Positions 1-6,512 of a DNA stretch of 7,254 bases are shown here, piece by piece. Position 1 is the stretch's first letter, and each line of letters begins with the position of its first letter. Under the pieces are notes generated by a model that had not been told where the DNA came from, ran no database searches, and worked only from the letters and a program-made list of their open reading frames with translations. This stretch comes from Rhizobiaceae bacterium. Its GTDB lineage: Bacteria > Pseudomonadota > Alphaproteobacteria > Rhizobiales > Rhizobiaceae. A program made the position numbers and the translations under genes. The stretch covers positions 1 to 7,254 of the forward strand of contig JAGWJK010000198.1 of NCBI GenBank assembly GCA_028865845.1, read 5' to 3'.

Positions 1-308
1 AGGCTGTGATCGCCACCGAGGATCAGCGGGAAATTGCCGGCCGAGGCGACTTCGTAGACTTTGGCTTCGAGCGCGCGCGTGAAGGCGCCGACGATTTTCA
101 GATTATGCGCCTTCGGATCTTCGGGCAGATCCGTCGCCGGCGCAGGGCGCAGATCGCCGCTGTCGGTGACGCGGTGCTGGAGTTCCCGCAGCATTGTTTC
201 GATGCCGGCGATGCGCAGGGCCGTCGGCCCCATGCCGGCGCCGCGACGGCCCGAGCCTTCCTCAAGCGGAACGCCGATCAGGGTGATGGCGGTGGATTCT
301 ACGTTCAT
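1..308 (-). CDS. rocF: Arginase, N-terminal part (runs off the left edge)
   Basis: Arginase hydrolyses L-arginine to L-ornithine and urea in the cytoplasm, using a binuclear manganese centre. Only the first 102 codons are present; the gene continues beyond base 1. The translation starts MNVESTAITLIGVPLEEGSG and has the ureohydrolase-family N-terminal pattern (GVPLEEGSGRRGAGMGPTAL near residues 13-32). Residues 98-102 read GGDHS, the family motif whose His is a Mn ligand; it lies at the usual arginase position of about residue 100. The ATG (306-308) is preceded by AGGAG eight bases upstream (317-321 on the plus strand), which supports this start. It is divergent from an Lrp-family regulator 132 bp away, which probably controls it. 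Agmatinase or formimidoglutamase are less likely because the length to GGDHS and the N-terminal residues fit arginase. Rhizobial annotations also use the symbol arcA. Confidence 0.9.
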   Translation of the reverse strand, partial: MNVESTAITLIGVPLEEGSGRRGAGMGPTALRIAGIETMLRELQHRVTDSGDLRPAPATDLPEDPKAHNLKIVGAFTRALEAKVYEVASAGNFPLILGGDHS

Positions 309-440
309 TGGCGGCGCTCCTGTGTGGGGCTGTCGATGCGCATTATCGATGGCAGAGCTGACAGCAAAAAGATGGAAAATTGTCGAAAATGGAGTAGTTA
401 TTGGCAAATTGAATAGTGTGATTTCGCAGAATGACAAGTC
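309..440. promoter_or_regulatory. Divergent promoter/operator region between arginase and Lrp-family regulator
   Basis: This 132-bp AT-rich stretch separates two divergent starts, so it must hold both promoters. Visible elements are: A-tracts at 366-370, 376-379 and 386-389, about one helical turn apart, the last two inside GAAAAT direct repeats exactly 10 bp apart (375-380, 385-390); a dyad GCAAAT (404-409) / ATTTCGC (421-427) with one extra base in the right arm; and a TCGAT/ATCGA dyad at about 332-348. Lrp/AsnC proteins usually bind AT-rich, bendable sites next to their own gene, so these are candidate operator pieces. No clear -35/-10 pair can be assigned with confidence. Confidence 0.6.
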
Positions 441-869
441 ATGGATGATCTCGACCGCGACCTCCTCAGCGCATTGCGCCACAATGCCCGAACCTCGGTT
501 TCCTCTTTGGCAGCGACGACGGGGGCATCTCGCGCCACCGTCACCGCCCGCATCGACCGGCTGGTGGAAAACGGCACCATTACCGCCTTCACGATCCGGA
601 CCGGCCACGAAACACGAGCTGCCGGCGTGCGCGCCATCGTCATGATCGAGGTGCTCGGCAAGATGGCGGACAGGGTCGCCGATCAGCTTCGCGGACTGCC
701 GCAGGTGAGGGCGCTGCACAGCACCAACGGCAAATGGGATTTCATCGCTGAACTGGAAGACCGCGATCTCGCCTCATTCGACGAAACGCTGCGGCGCATT
801 CGGCTGATCAACGGCATCAACACGACTGAATCCAATATCCTGCTGAAGACCAGCAAGATGGGGTTTTGA
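441..869 (+). CDS. Lrp/AsnC-family transcriptional regulator, probable regulator of the arginase gene
   Basis: This is a 142-aa DNA-binding regulator of the leucine-responsive (Lrp/AsnC) family, whose members bind DNA as dimers to octamers and sense amino acids. It opens with the family-typical MDDLDRDLLSAL helix. A winged helix-turn-helix follows at about residues 19-45 (SVSSLAATTGASRATVTARI, then the wing ENGTITAFTI). The RAM ligand-binding/oligomerisation domain lies at about 64-136 and includes the typical GKWDFIAEL strand at 97-105. The length is slightly short of the ~150-165 aa common in the family, but both domains are complete. Shine-Dalgarno complementarity before the ATG is weak. 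Divergence from arginase suggests it responds to arginine or ornithine and controls that gene; this is inferred from context. The transcript runs into the palindromic repeats at 924-1076. Confidence 0.92.
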   Translation: MDDLDRDLLSALRHNARTSVSSLAATTGASRATVTARIDRLVENGTITAFTIRTGHETRAAGVRAIVMIEVLGKMADRVADQLRGLPQVRALHSTNGKWDFIAELEDRDLASFDETLRRIRLINGINTTESNILLKTSKMGF

Positions 870-923
870 GACAGCTTAGCTTCGCAACGTGACTTTGGTG
901 TGTTTTCTCTGCGGCCGCGATCC

Positions 924-970
924 CCTTCTCCCCTGAGGGAGAAGGTGGCCCGAAGGGTCGGATGAGGGGG
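924..970 (+). repeat. RIME-like rhizobial palindromic repeat unit, copy 1
   Basis: This 47-bp unit starts with a perfect hairpin: arms CCTTCTCCC (924-932) and GGGAGAAGG (937-945) around the loop CTGA. A smaller CCC-GAA-GGG hairpin and a GGATGAGGGGG tail (960-970) follow. It matches copy 2 (1030-1076) in inverted orientation over the same 47-bp length with few differences. The CCTTCTCCC/GGGAGAAGG palindrome resembles the Rhizobium-specific intergenic mosaic element (RIME) known from rhizobial genomes; the name is assigned from memory of that motif. Confidence 0.8.
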
Positions 971-1029
971 ATCTTTCCAGCAATTCGACTGCTACCTATG
1001 ACAAGGAGTGCAAGACGGTGTCCCTCGCA

Positions 1030-1076
1030 CCCCCTCATCCGCCCTGTCGGGCACCTTCTCCCCGCTGGGGAGAAGG
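1030..1076 (-). repeat. RIME-like rhizobial palindromic repeat unit, copy 2 (inverted)
   Basis: This is the inverted partner of copy 1. It begins CCCCCTCATCC (1030-1040), then has a GCCC-TGTC-GGGC hairpin (1041-1052). It ends with the perfect hairpin CCTTCTCCCC (1054-1063), loop GCT, GGGGAGAAGG (1067-1076). The hairpins could end or protect the 3' ends of both converging transcripts (regulator from the left, soxG from the right), but no U-tract follows, so a classical intrinsic terminator is not shown. Confidence 0.8.
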
Positions 1077-1106
1077 AGGACACGTCCTTCTTAAGCCCGC
1101 CGGACT

Positions 1107-1655
1107 TTAGAGCCCAGCATCCTCTGCCGCCTCAGCCAGCAGGCCGAAGGCATAATCCGAGAAAGACCGCCAGACTTCGACGCGGAAGGTCTCGTCGTCG
1201 AGACGCAGCAGCACGATTTCCACCTTGCCGAGCAGCGTGCGCGAGCAGGCGCCTACAGGGAATGCCTGGAGCGACAAGTCCTGCGGGCAACCGCCGGCAA
1301 GCGTCGCTTCCGCACCGGGGCCGGAAACGATGATCGCGGTGTTGCGGTGGGAAATATCGGTCGCGGCGTAGAGAACGCCGGCATCGCCAGGAAGACCGAG
1401 CAGGTCGGCACCGCTTTCATCGATGATCAGCCACTCATCCGGCCCGAGCCAGAGCGCATACCGGCTGTCCTTGTGCGACGAGGTCTTCGGCCGGGTCGGT
1501 ATATCGAGCTTCAAGGCCCAGGACAGTCCGGGGATCGAATCGGCAGGCGCGCGCAGCGAGATGCGGCTTGCGGGTGCGGCCGGCGTCAAGCGTACGCTGG
1601 CCGAGCCACCATGGCGGCCGGCGAGCGGCAGTTTGCGGGTGGCGAAATCAACCAT
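1107..1655 (-). CDS. soxG: Sarcosine oxidase gamma subunit
   Basis: This is the gamma subunit of heterotetrameric sarcosine oxidase, 182 aa, close to the family's usual ~200 aa. Gamma has no redox cofactor. Its fold is related to the aminomethyltransferase (GcvT) fold, and it packs against the alpha subunit. Visible family features are LWLGPDEWLI in the middle, TDISHRNTAIIVSGPGA after it, and a C-terminal WRSFSDYAFGLL segment. The ATG at 1653-1655 is chosen because GGAGG lies eight bases upstream. Its ATGGTTGA overlaps the soxA stop by 8 bp, implying translational coupling. An in-frame TTG at 1677-1679 would add eight residues (MTRKEAGS) but lies upstream of the Shine-Dalgarno and is disfavoured. 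It is the last gene of the operon and ends in TAA. Confidence 0.93.
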   Translation of the reverse strand: MVDFATRKLPLAGRHGGSASVRLTPAAPASRISLRAPADSIPGLSWALKLDIPTRPKTSSHKDSRYALWLGPDEWLIIDESGADLLGLPGDAGVLYAATDISHRNTAIIVSGPGAEATLAGGCPQDLSLQAFPVGACSRTLLGKVEIVLLRLDDETFRVEVWRSFSDYAFGLLAEAAEDAGL

Positions 1656-4641
1656 TGATCCGGCCTCCTTCCTTGTCAAAGAACACCAGGTCCGTCACCT
1701 CGACGGCAATCGTCTTGTCCGGCATCGGCACGTAGAGCGTCTTGCCCATGCGCTCGCGGCCGCCGGCAACTAGCGCGAAGGCGATCGAACGGCCGAGATT
1801 TTCCGACCAGTAGGCGGAGGTAACATGGCCGAGCATCGTCATCGGCTTCTGCTCGTTCGGATCGGCGACGATCTGCGCGCCCTCTTCCAGCACAACTTTC
1901 GGGTCACGGGTGACGAGACCGACGAGTTGCTTGCGGCCCGTCTTGACCAGATCCGGCCGTTTGAGACCGCGGATGCCGACGAAATCCGTCTTCTTCTTGG
2001 AGACAGCCCAAGAGAGGCCGGCGTCATCGGGGGTCACCGTTCCGTCAGTATCCTGACCGACGATGATATAACCCTTCTCGGCGCGCAGCACGTGCATGGC
2101 CTCGGTGCCGTAGGCGCAGGCGCCCAACGGCTCGGCCCGCGCCCATACGGCTTCCCAGACCGACTGTCCATGATCGGCCGGGACGTTGATTTCATAACCG
2201 ACTTCGCCGGTGAAGGAGACGCGGAACAGCCGAGCCGGCACGCCGCAAACCTTGCACTCGGCAACGCTCATATGCGGGAAGGCCTCGTTGGACAGGTCGA
2301 GCCCTTCGACCAGCGGCTCAATGATCTCGCGCGCCTTCGGACCCTGGACGGCGATGACAGCCCATTGTTCCGTCGTCGACGTCAGCCACACCTTCAGGTG
2401 CGGAAACTCGGTCTGCAGATAGTCTTCCATATGATTGAGAACGCGCGGCGCACCGCCGGTCGTCGTCGTCACATGGAAGCGATCCTGCGCCAGCCGCCCG
2501 ACCACGCCGTCGTCGTAGACGAAACCATCCTCGCGCAGCATGATGCCGTAGCGGCAGCGGCCGGGCTTCAGCGTATCCCAGGCGTTGGTGTAGAGCAGAT
2601 TGAGGAACTGCGCCGCATCCGGGCCGACCACCTCGATCTTGCCGAGCGTCGAGGCATCGAACACGCCGGCGACGTCGCGCGCCGTGCGGCATTCGCGATT
2701 GACGGCCTGGTGCATGGTCTCGCCTGCCCGCGGATAGAACCAGGCACGCTTCCAGTTGCCGACATCCTCGAAGACGGCGCCATGCGCTGCTTCCCATTCA
2801 TGGATCGGCGTCTTGCGGGCGGGATCGAAAAGAGAGCCGCGCGAATGACTGATCAGCGTTCCGTAGGTAACCGGCGTATAGGGCGCGCGAAATGTCGTCA
2901 GACCGACCTGCGGTATGTCCTTGCCGAGCATTTCGGCAGCGATCGCCAGGCCATGCATGTTGGACAGCTTGCCTTGGTCGGATGCCATTCCGTTGGTGGT
3001 GAAGCGCTTGATGTGCTCGATCGAATGCATGCCTTCGCGCACGGCAAGACGGATGTCCTTGGCGCAGACATCATGCTGAAAATCAACGAAAGCCTTGGCG
3101 TTGGTATCCGGCCCTGCCCCTTCGGCAGCACCGATCATGCCGCCGGTCCATTCGAAGGCCTGTTCGGCGTGCAGCAGGATCTTGCCCTCGCCGTGAGCGC
3201 CGGTCGCCCGTGCCATCAGTTCTCCGGCAGCCAGCGACTCTTCGATGGCTGCCTGCAGCCCGTCCGTGCCGTTGCAGGCACCGACCGAAAGGCAATCCTG
3301 CACATAGGTGCCCGGCAGGAAACGCTGCTTTTCCGCATCGAATTTCAGCTTGCCGCGCGATTGCGAGAACAGATGCACCGAAGGCGTCCAGCCGGCGGAG
3401 ACCAGCAATGCGTCGATGGCGATCTTGCGGGACGTGGTGGTACCGTTGCGCGTTACCGTCATCGAGGCAATGCGCAGCTTGCCCGACGTGTCGGTCACGG
3501 CATAGTCGCTCAGCACTTCGATGCCGAGGCGCTTGGCTTCGGCGACGACGGCCTCGCCTGCCCGAACGCGGCTGTCGACGATGGCTGCGATGGAAACGCC
3601 GGCGCGCTTGAGATCGAAAGCCGCTTCGTAGGCGGAATCATGCGCAGCGTAGACGCCGATCTTGGCGCCGACGGCAACGCCGTAATGGTTGAGATAGGTG
3701 CGCGCGGCCGATGCCAGCATGATGCCGGGACGATCGTTGTTCGGAAACACCATGTGCCGCTCGATCGCACCCGTCGCCAGGATGACGCGCTTGGCACGCA
3801 CCTGCCACAGACGCTCGCGCGGCAGATTGCGGCCGGGCCTGGCGAGGTGATCGGTGACACGTTCGGCAAGGCCAAAGAAATTGTGATTGTAATAGCCAAA
3901 AGCCGTCGTGCGCGTCAGCACCTGGACGTTCGGCATCGCAGCGAGCTTGGCAACGACACCCTGCGCCCAGGTATATCCGTCGACGCCGTCGATCTTGACG
4001 CTGGCATCGAAGCGCAACGCGCCGCCGGCTTCGGCCTGTTCATCGCAGAGAATGACCTTGGCTCCGGCCTCAGCCGCGGCAAGCGCCGCCGACAGGCCGG
4101 AGATGCCGGCGCCGACGATCAGGACATCGCAATGGGCGAAGCGGCTGGCATAGTGATCCGGATCCTCTTCCGTCGGCGCGACACCGAGACCGGCGGCGCG
4201 ACGGATGAAGGGCTCGTAGATGTGCTTCCACGCCGCCTTCGGCCACATGAAGGTCTTGTAGTAGAAGCCGGCAGCAAAGAAGGGCGAGAGCAGATTGTTG
4301 ACGGCGCCGACATCGAAGGCAAGCGACGGCCAGCGGTTCTGCGACTGCGCCCGCATACCGTCGAACACTTCCTGCACGCTGGCGCGCACGTTCGGCTGAC
4401 GCCGCGCCGAATCGCGGGAAATGTCGAGAAGGGCATTCGGCTCTTCGGCACCCGCCGACAGAATGCCGCGCGGGCGATGATATTTGAACGAGCGGCCAAC
4501 GAGATGAATGCCGTTGGCAAGCAGCGCAGAAGCAACGGTGTCACCTTCCAGCGCCGTATAGTTCTTCCCGTCGAAGGTAAAGCGCGCGGTCCTGGCCGGC
4601 GTCAGGCGGCCCTTGCCCGCAATACGATTGGCGCCGCTCAT
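1648..4641 (-). CDS. soxA: Sarcosine oxidase alpha subunit
   Basis: This 997-aa alpha subunit belongs to the cytoplasmic enzyme that demethylates sarcosine to glycine, passing the methyl carbon to tetrahydrofolate. Three parts are visible. Residues ~10-105 form a ferredoxin-like domain (FKYHRPRGILSAGAEEPNAL at 52-71) that lacks the cysteines of true 2Fe-2S relatives, as expected for sarcosine oxidases. Residues ~170-500 form the dinucleotide-binding module, with GAGISG at 177-182 (VLIVGAGISGLSAA) and RVILATGA at 285-292; in this family it binds NAD+. Residues ~610-990 form the GcvT-like folate domain, with DASTLGKIEVVGPDA at 662-676, GEVGYEI at 812-818 and LRAEKGY at 852-858. The length is near the typical ~965-1000 aa. 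The ATG overlaps the soxD stop as ATGA; a weak GAGGGA lies upstream. The complementary strand is open over almost the whole gene, a codon-bias effect. Confidence 0.97.
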   Translation of the reverse strand: MSGANRIAGKGRLTPARTARFTFDGKNYTALEGDTVASALLANGIHLVGRSFKYHRPRGILSAGAEEPNALLDISRDSARRQPNVRASVQEVFDGMRAQSQNRWPSLAFDVGAVNNLLSPFFAAGFYYKTFMWPKAAWKHIYEPFIRRAAGLGVAPTEEDPDHYASRFAHCDVLIVGAGISGLSAALAAAEAGAKVILCDEQAEAGGALRFDASVKIDGVDGYTWAQGVVAKLAAMPNVQVLTRTTAFGYYNHNFFGLAERVTDHLARPGRNLPRERLWQVRAKRVILATGAIERHMVFPNNDRPGIMLASAARTYLNHYGVAVGAKIGVYAAHDSAYEAAFDLKRAGVSIAAIVDSRVRAGEAVVAEAKRLGIEVLSDYAVTDTSGKLRIASMTVTRNGTTTSRKIAIDALLVSAGWTPSVHLFSQSRGKLKFDAEKQRFLPGTYVQDCLSVGACNGTDGLQAAIEESLAAGELMARATGAHGEGKILLHAEQAFEWTGGMIGAAEGAGPDTNAKAFVDFQHDVCAKDIRLAVREGMHSIEHIKRFTTNGMASDQGKLSNMHGLAIAAEMLGKDIPQVGLTTFRAPYTPVTYGTLISHSRGSLFDPARKTPIHEWEAAHGAVFEDVGNWKRAWFYPRAGETMHQAVNRECRTARDVAGVFDASTLGKIEVVGPDAAQFLNLLYTNAWDTLKPGRCRYGIMLREDGFVYDDGVVGRLAQDRFHVTTTTGGAPRVLNHMEDYLQTEFPHLKVWLTSTTEQWAVIAVQGPKAREIIEPLVEGLDLSNEAFPHMSVAECKVCGVPARLFRVSFTGEVGYEINVPADHGQSVWEAVWARAEPLGACAYGTEAMHVLRAEKGYIIVGQDTDGTVTPDDAGLSWAVSKKKTDFVGIRGLKRPDLVKTGRKQLVGLVTRDPKVVLEEGAQIVADPNEQKPMTMLGHVTSAYWSENLGRSIAFALVAGGRERMGKTLYVPMPDKTIAVEVTDLVFFDKEGGRING

Positions 4642-5000
4642 TCAGCAGATCCCTCTCTCTGTATATCGTCCTGTCCGGCCTGCACGGCCGCGACGGGCTC
4701 GTGCGCCGCCGGCAGCAATGTCGAAAGCTCTGGCTTCGGCTCGCCGGCTTTGTAGGTGCGATAGAACCGGTCGCTGACCGTGTCGCGTGCGGCATTGAAG
4801 AAGCGGCCGCAGCCGTGGATATGGCGCCAGCGCTCGAAGATCAGGCCCTTGGGGTTATCCCGCAGGAAGAAATATTCCTCGAAGTCCTCGTCCGAAATCT
4901 CGGCGATATTGTCCGGCCGCGCGATATGAGCGTCGCCGGCATTGCGGAATTCCAGTTCCGAGCGCTCGTCCTCGCAATAGGGGCAATAAATCAGCAGCAT
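4638..5000 (-). CDS. soxD: Sarcosine oxidase delta subunit, zinc-binding
   Basis: This small (120 aa) delta subunit of heterotetrameric sarcosine oxidase has a structural zinc ion. It begins MLLIYCPYCEDERSELEF; Cys6 and Cys9 form a CxxC pair. The other two ligands are His60 and Cys64 in RHIHGCGRFFN. In characterised enzymes the zinc ligands are two Cys near residues 6 and 9 plus a His and a Cys four residues apart near 59-63, so all four are conserved here. The body ends near residue 93 (FYRTYKAGEPKP). A low-complexity Ala/Glu-rich tail of about 27 residues makes it somewhat longer than ~100-aa relatives. It starts 58 bp after the soxB stop with a modest AGG before the ATG. Its stop overlaps the soxA start by 4 bp (ATGA). 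Confidence 0.95.
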   Translation of the reverse strand: MLLIYCPYCEDERSELEFRNAGDAHIARPDNIAEISDEDFEEYFFLRDNPKGLIFERWRHIHGCGRFFNAARDTVSDRFYRTYKAGEPKPELSTLLPAAHEPVAAVQAGQDDIQREGSAE

Positions 5001-5024
5001 CGTTTTCTACCTGTGTTAAAGCTT

Positions 5025-5053
5025 GGAACCGGCACGCCGAACCCGGCCATTCC
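5025..5053 (-). other. Possible hairpin in the soxB-soxD intercistronic gap
   Basis: In the 58-bp gap, GGAACCGG (5025-5032) can pair with CCGG (5043-5046) and TTCC (5050-5053), leaving a 3-base bulge. A smaller competing stem (GCCG/CGGC) also exists. It lies just after the soxB stop, and the other sox junctions overlap, so it may be a processing or stability element. There is no U-tract, so a terminator is unlikely. Confidence 0.35.
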
Positions 5054-5058
5054 CAGCA

Positions 5059-6312
5059 TCAATGCGCGACGGCGGCCGCTGCCGCCTCGTCGATCAGACG
5101 GCCGGTGCGGAAGCGATCCAGTGTCAGCCCGGCATTGAACTTGTGCGGCTCGTCGCGGGCGATGAGATGCGCAAACAGATTGGCCGAGCCCGGTGTCGCC
5201 TTGAAACCACCCGTACCCCAGCCGCAATTGACATAAAGCCCCGGCACCGGCGTCTTCGACTGGATCGCCGAACGGTCCGGCGTATTGTCGACGATGCCGC
5301 CCCAGGAGCGCATCATCTTGACGCGACGGAACATCGGGAACAGCTCGCAGATCGCATCCAGCGTATGCGTGATGATCTGCAGGCCGCCGGTCTGGCTGTA
5401 GGAATTATACTGGTCTGTGCCGGCGCCGATGACCAGTTCGCCCTTGTCGGACTGCGAGATATAGGCATGCACCGTGTTCGACATGACGACGCACGGGAAG
5501 ATCGGCTTCAGCGGTTCGGAAACCAGCGCCTGCAACGGGCTCGACTGCAGCGGCACGCGCACGCCCGCCATCTGCATGACGACGGTCGTATGCCCGGCGG
5601 CGGAAACGCCGATCTTCTTGGCGCCGATGAAGCCCTTCGTCGTATCGACCCCGGTCACCCGGCCATCCGGTCCGCGCTGAATGCCGGTCACCTCGCAATT
5701 CTGGATGATGTGCACGCCGCGATCCGAGGCCGCACGAGCAAAGCCCCAGGCGACGGCATCGTGACGAGCCGTGCCGCCGCGGCGCTGCAGAGCGGCGCCG
5801 TTGATCGGGTAGCGCGCCGTCTGGGAAATGTCGAGCGGCGGGCAATAGGCCTTGGCCTGCTCGGGCGTCAGCCATTCATTGTCGATGCCGTAGAGGCGGT
5901 TGGCGTGGATATGCCGTTTGAAGGACTGCTGGTCATGGGTGTTGTGCGACAGCATCATGACGCCGCGCGGCGAATACATCACATTATAATTGAGATCCTG
6001 AGACAGCCCTTCCCAGAGCTTCATCGAATGCTCGTAGATATGCATGCTCTCTTCATAGAGATAGTTCGAGCGGATGATGGTGGTATTACGGCCGGTATTG
6101 CCGCCGCCGAGCCAACCCTTCTCGATCACCGCGACATTGGTGATGCCATGTTCCTTGGCGAGATAGTAAGCGGCACCCAAACCATGGCCACCAGCGCCGA
6201 TGATGATGACATCATACTCCTTGCGCGGCTCCGGCGAGGTCCACTGGGCTTCCCAGCCCTTGTGAGCCCGCATCGCTTCCCGTGCCACGGCAAAAACCGA
6301 GTATTTGCGCAT
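5059..6312 (-). CDS. soxB: Sarcosine oxidase beta subunit, FAD/FMN-binding
   Basis: This is the catalytic beta subunit, 417 aa. In this family it oxidises sarcosine at a noncovalent FAD and passes electrons to a covalently bound FMN, where O2 is reduced to H2O2. It starts MRKYSVFAVAREAM. A Rossmann motif, DVIIIGAGGHGLGAAYYLA, places GAGGHG at residues 39-44. Next comes VIEKGWLGGGNTGRNTTIIR (62-81), where the acidic residue E64 ending the second strand would contact the FAD ribose. His184 in GGTARHDAVAWGFAR (179-193) fits the His that carries the 8-alpha-histidyl FMN in characterised enzymes; this is assigned by local context, not by alignment. The C-terminal region YVNCGWGTGGFKATPGSA is the conserved flavin-contact segment. 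The ATG has AAGGAG ten bases upstream (plus-strand 6323-6328). First gene of soxBDAG. Confidence 0.97.
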   Translation of the reverse strand: MRKYSVFAVAREAMRAHKGWEAQWTSPEPRKEYDVIIIGAGGHGLGAAYYLAKEHGITNVAVIEKGWLGGGNTGRNTTIIRSNYLYEESMHIYEHSMKLWEGLSQDLNYNVMYSPRGVMMLSHNTHDQQSFKRHIHANRLYGIDNEWLTPEQAKAYCPPLDISQTARYPINGAALQRRGGTARHDAVAWGFARAASDRGVHIIQNCEVTGIQRGPDGRVTGVDTTKGFIGAKKIGVSAAGHTTVVMQMAGVRVPLQSSPLQALVSEPLKPIFPCVVMSNTVHAYISQSDKGELVIGAGTDQYNSYSQTGGLQIITHTLDAICELFPMFRRVKMMRSWGGIVDNTPDRSAIQSKTPVPGLYVNCGWGTGGFKATPGSANLFAHLIARDEPHKFNAGLTLDRFRTGRLIDEAAAAAVAH

Positions 6313-6512
6313 TCGCCCTCAACTCCTTCAGGCAACAGCCCTTTCGATGGGCCATACAAATCGCAAATCGAAAACCGACACAACGGTTCTTTTGCGACGC
6401 ATTCACGCCCGGCTTTCGACACGGTTAAAAAGAATGCCCGACCGGCAACGCTCGATCGCACGCAAAGCCTCTACGGGTTCTGCGAAATCATAATTGCTGA
6501 GGAACAAACCAC
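6313..6512 (-). promoter_or_regulatory. soxB upstream region, presumed sox operon promoter
   Basis: This stretch lies directly before soxB and must carry the operon promoter unless transcription starts further out. On the minus strand there is a tandem direct repeat, GATTTGCGATTTG (two GATTTG copies 7 bp apart, plus-strand 6357-6362 and 6364-6369). A weak TTGTGT ... TTTGTA pair with a ~17-bp spacer overlaps the same repeat. These are candidates only; no known operator for a sox regulator could be recognised. Confidence 0.35.
6461..6484. repeat. Imperfect REP-like hairpin
   Basis: CGCA-A-AGCCT and GGGTT-C-TGCG can fold into a 24-nt imperfect stem-loop (one mismatch, G-T wobbles, loop CTAC). 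In one frame it reads ASTGSA, and on the other strand AEPVEA. Those peptides are typical spurious translations of bacterial REP-type palindromes, so this may be a degenerate repeat copy. Only one copy is in the window. Confidence 0.25.

Larger units (their letters stand above)
870..1106. other. Convergent intergenic region, no gene
   Basis: Between the 3' ends of the regulator gene and soxG there is no plausible gene. The region consists of the two palindromic repeat units, a 59-bp unique spacer (971-1029), and short flanks. A weak 6-bp stem with a three-base loop (1093-1107) touches the soxG stop codon; it lacks a T-run in the soxG direction. Confidence 0.75.

Noticed and set aside
332..348. 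TCGAT/ATCGA dyad taken as a main operator
   Set aside because: The arms are only 5 bp and made of a common self-complementary-like word in GC-rich DNA; it is noted in the promoter entry but not scored as a separate site.
61..645. A plus-strand open frame spanning the arginase start, the divergent promoter and the regulator start
   Set aside because: It crosses two well-supported genes in the wrong frame or strand and includes the AT-rich promoter region.
1093..1107. Possible terminator stem at the soxG stop
   Set aside because: Only a 6-bp stem with one wobble, and no T-run follows in the soxG direction. The repeat hairpins further on are stronger candidates for 3'-end structure.
962..1333. 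A 123-codon plus-strand open frame across the palindromic repeats and the end of soxG
   Set aside because: It is made of repeat sequence plus the antisense of soxG; no independent coding signal.
1825..4755. A ~976-codon open frame on the plus strand, antisense to soxA and part of soxD
   Set aside because: It mirrors soxA, has no recognisable domain and is rich in Arg, His, Gly and Asp as expected for the antisense of a GC-rich gene. Rhizobial codon bias often leaves such long antisense frames open.
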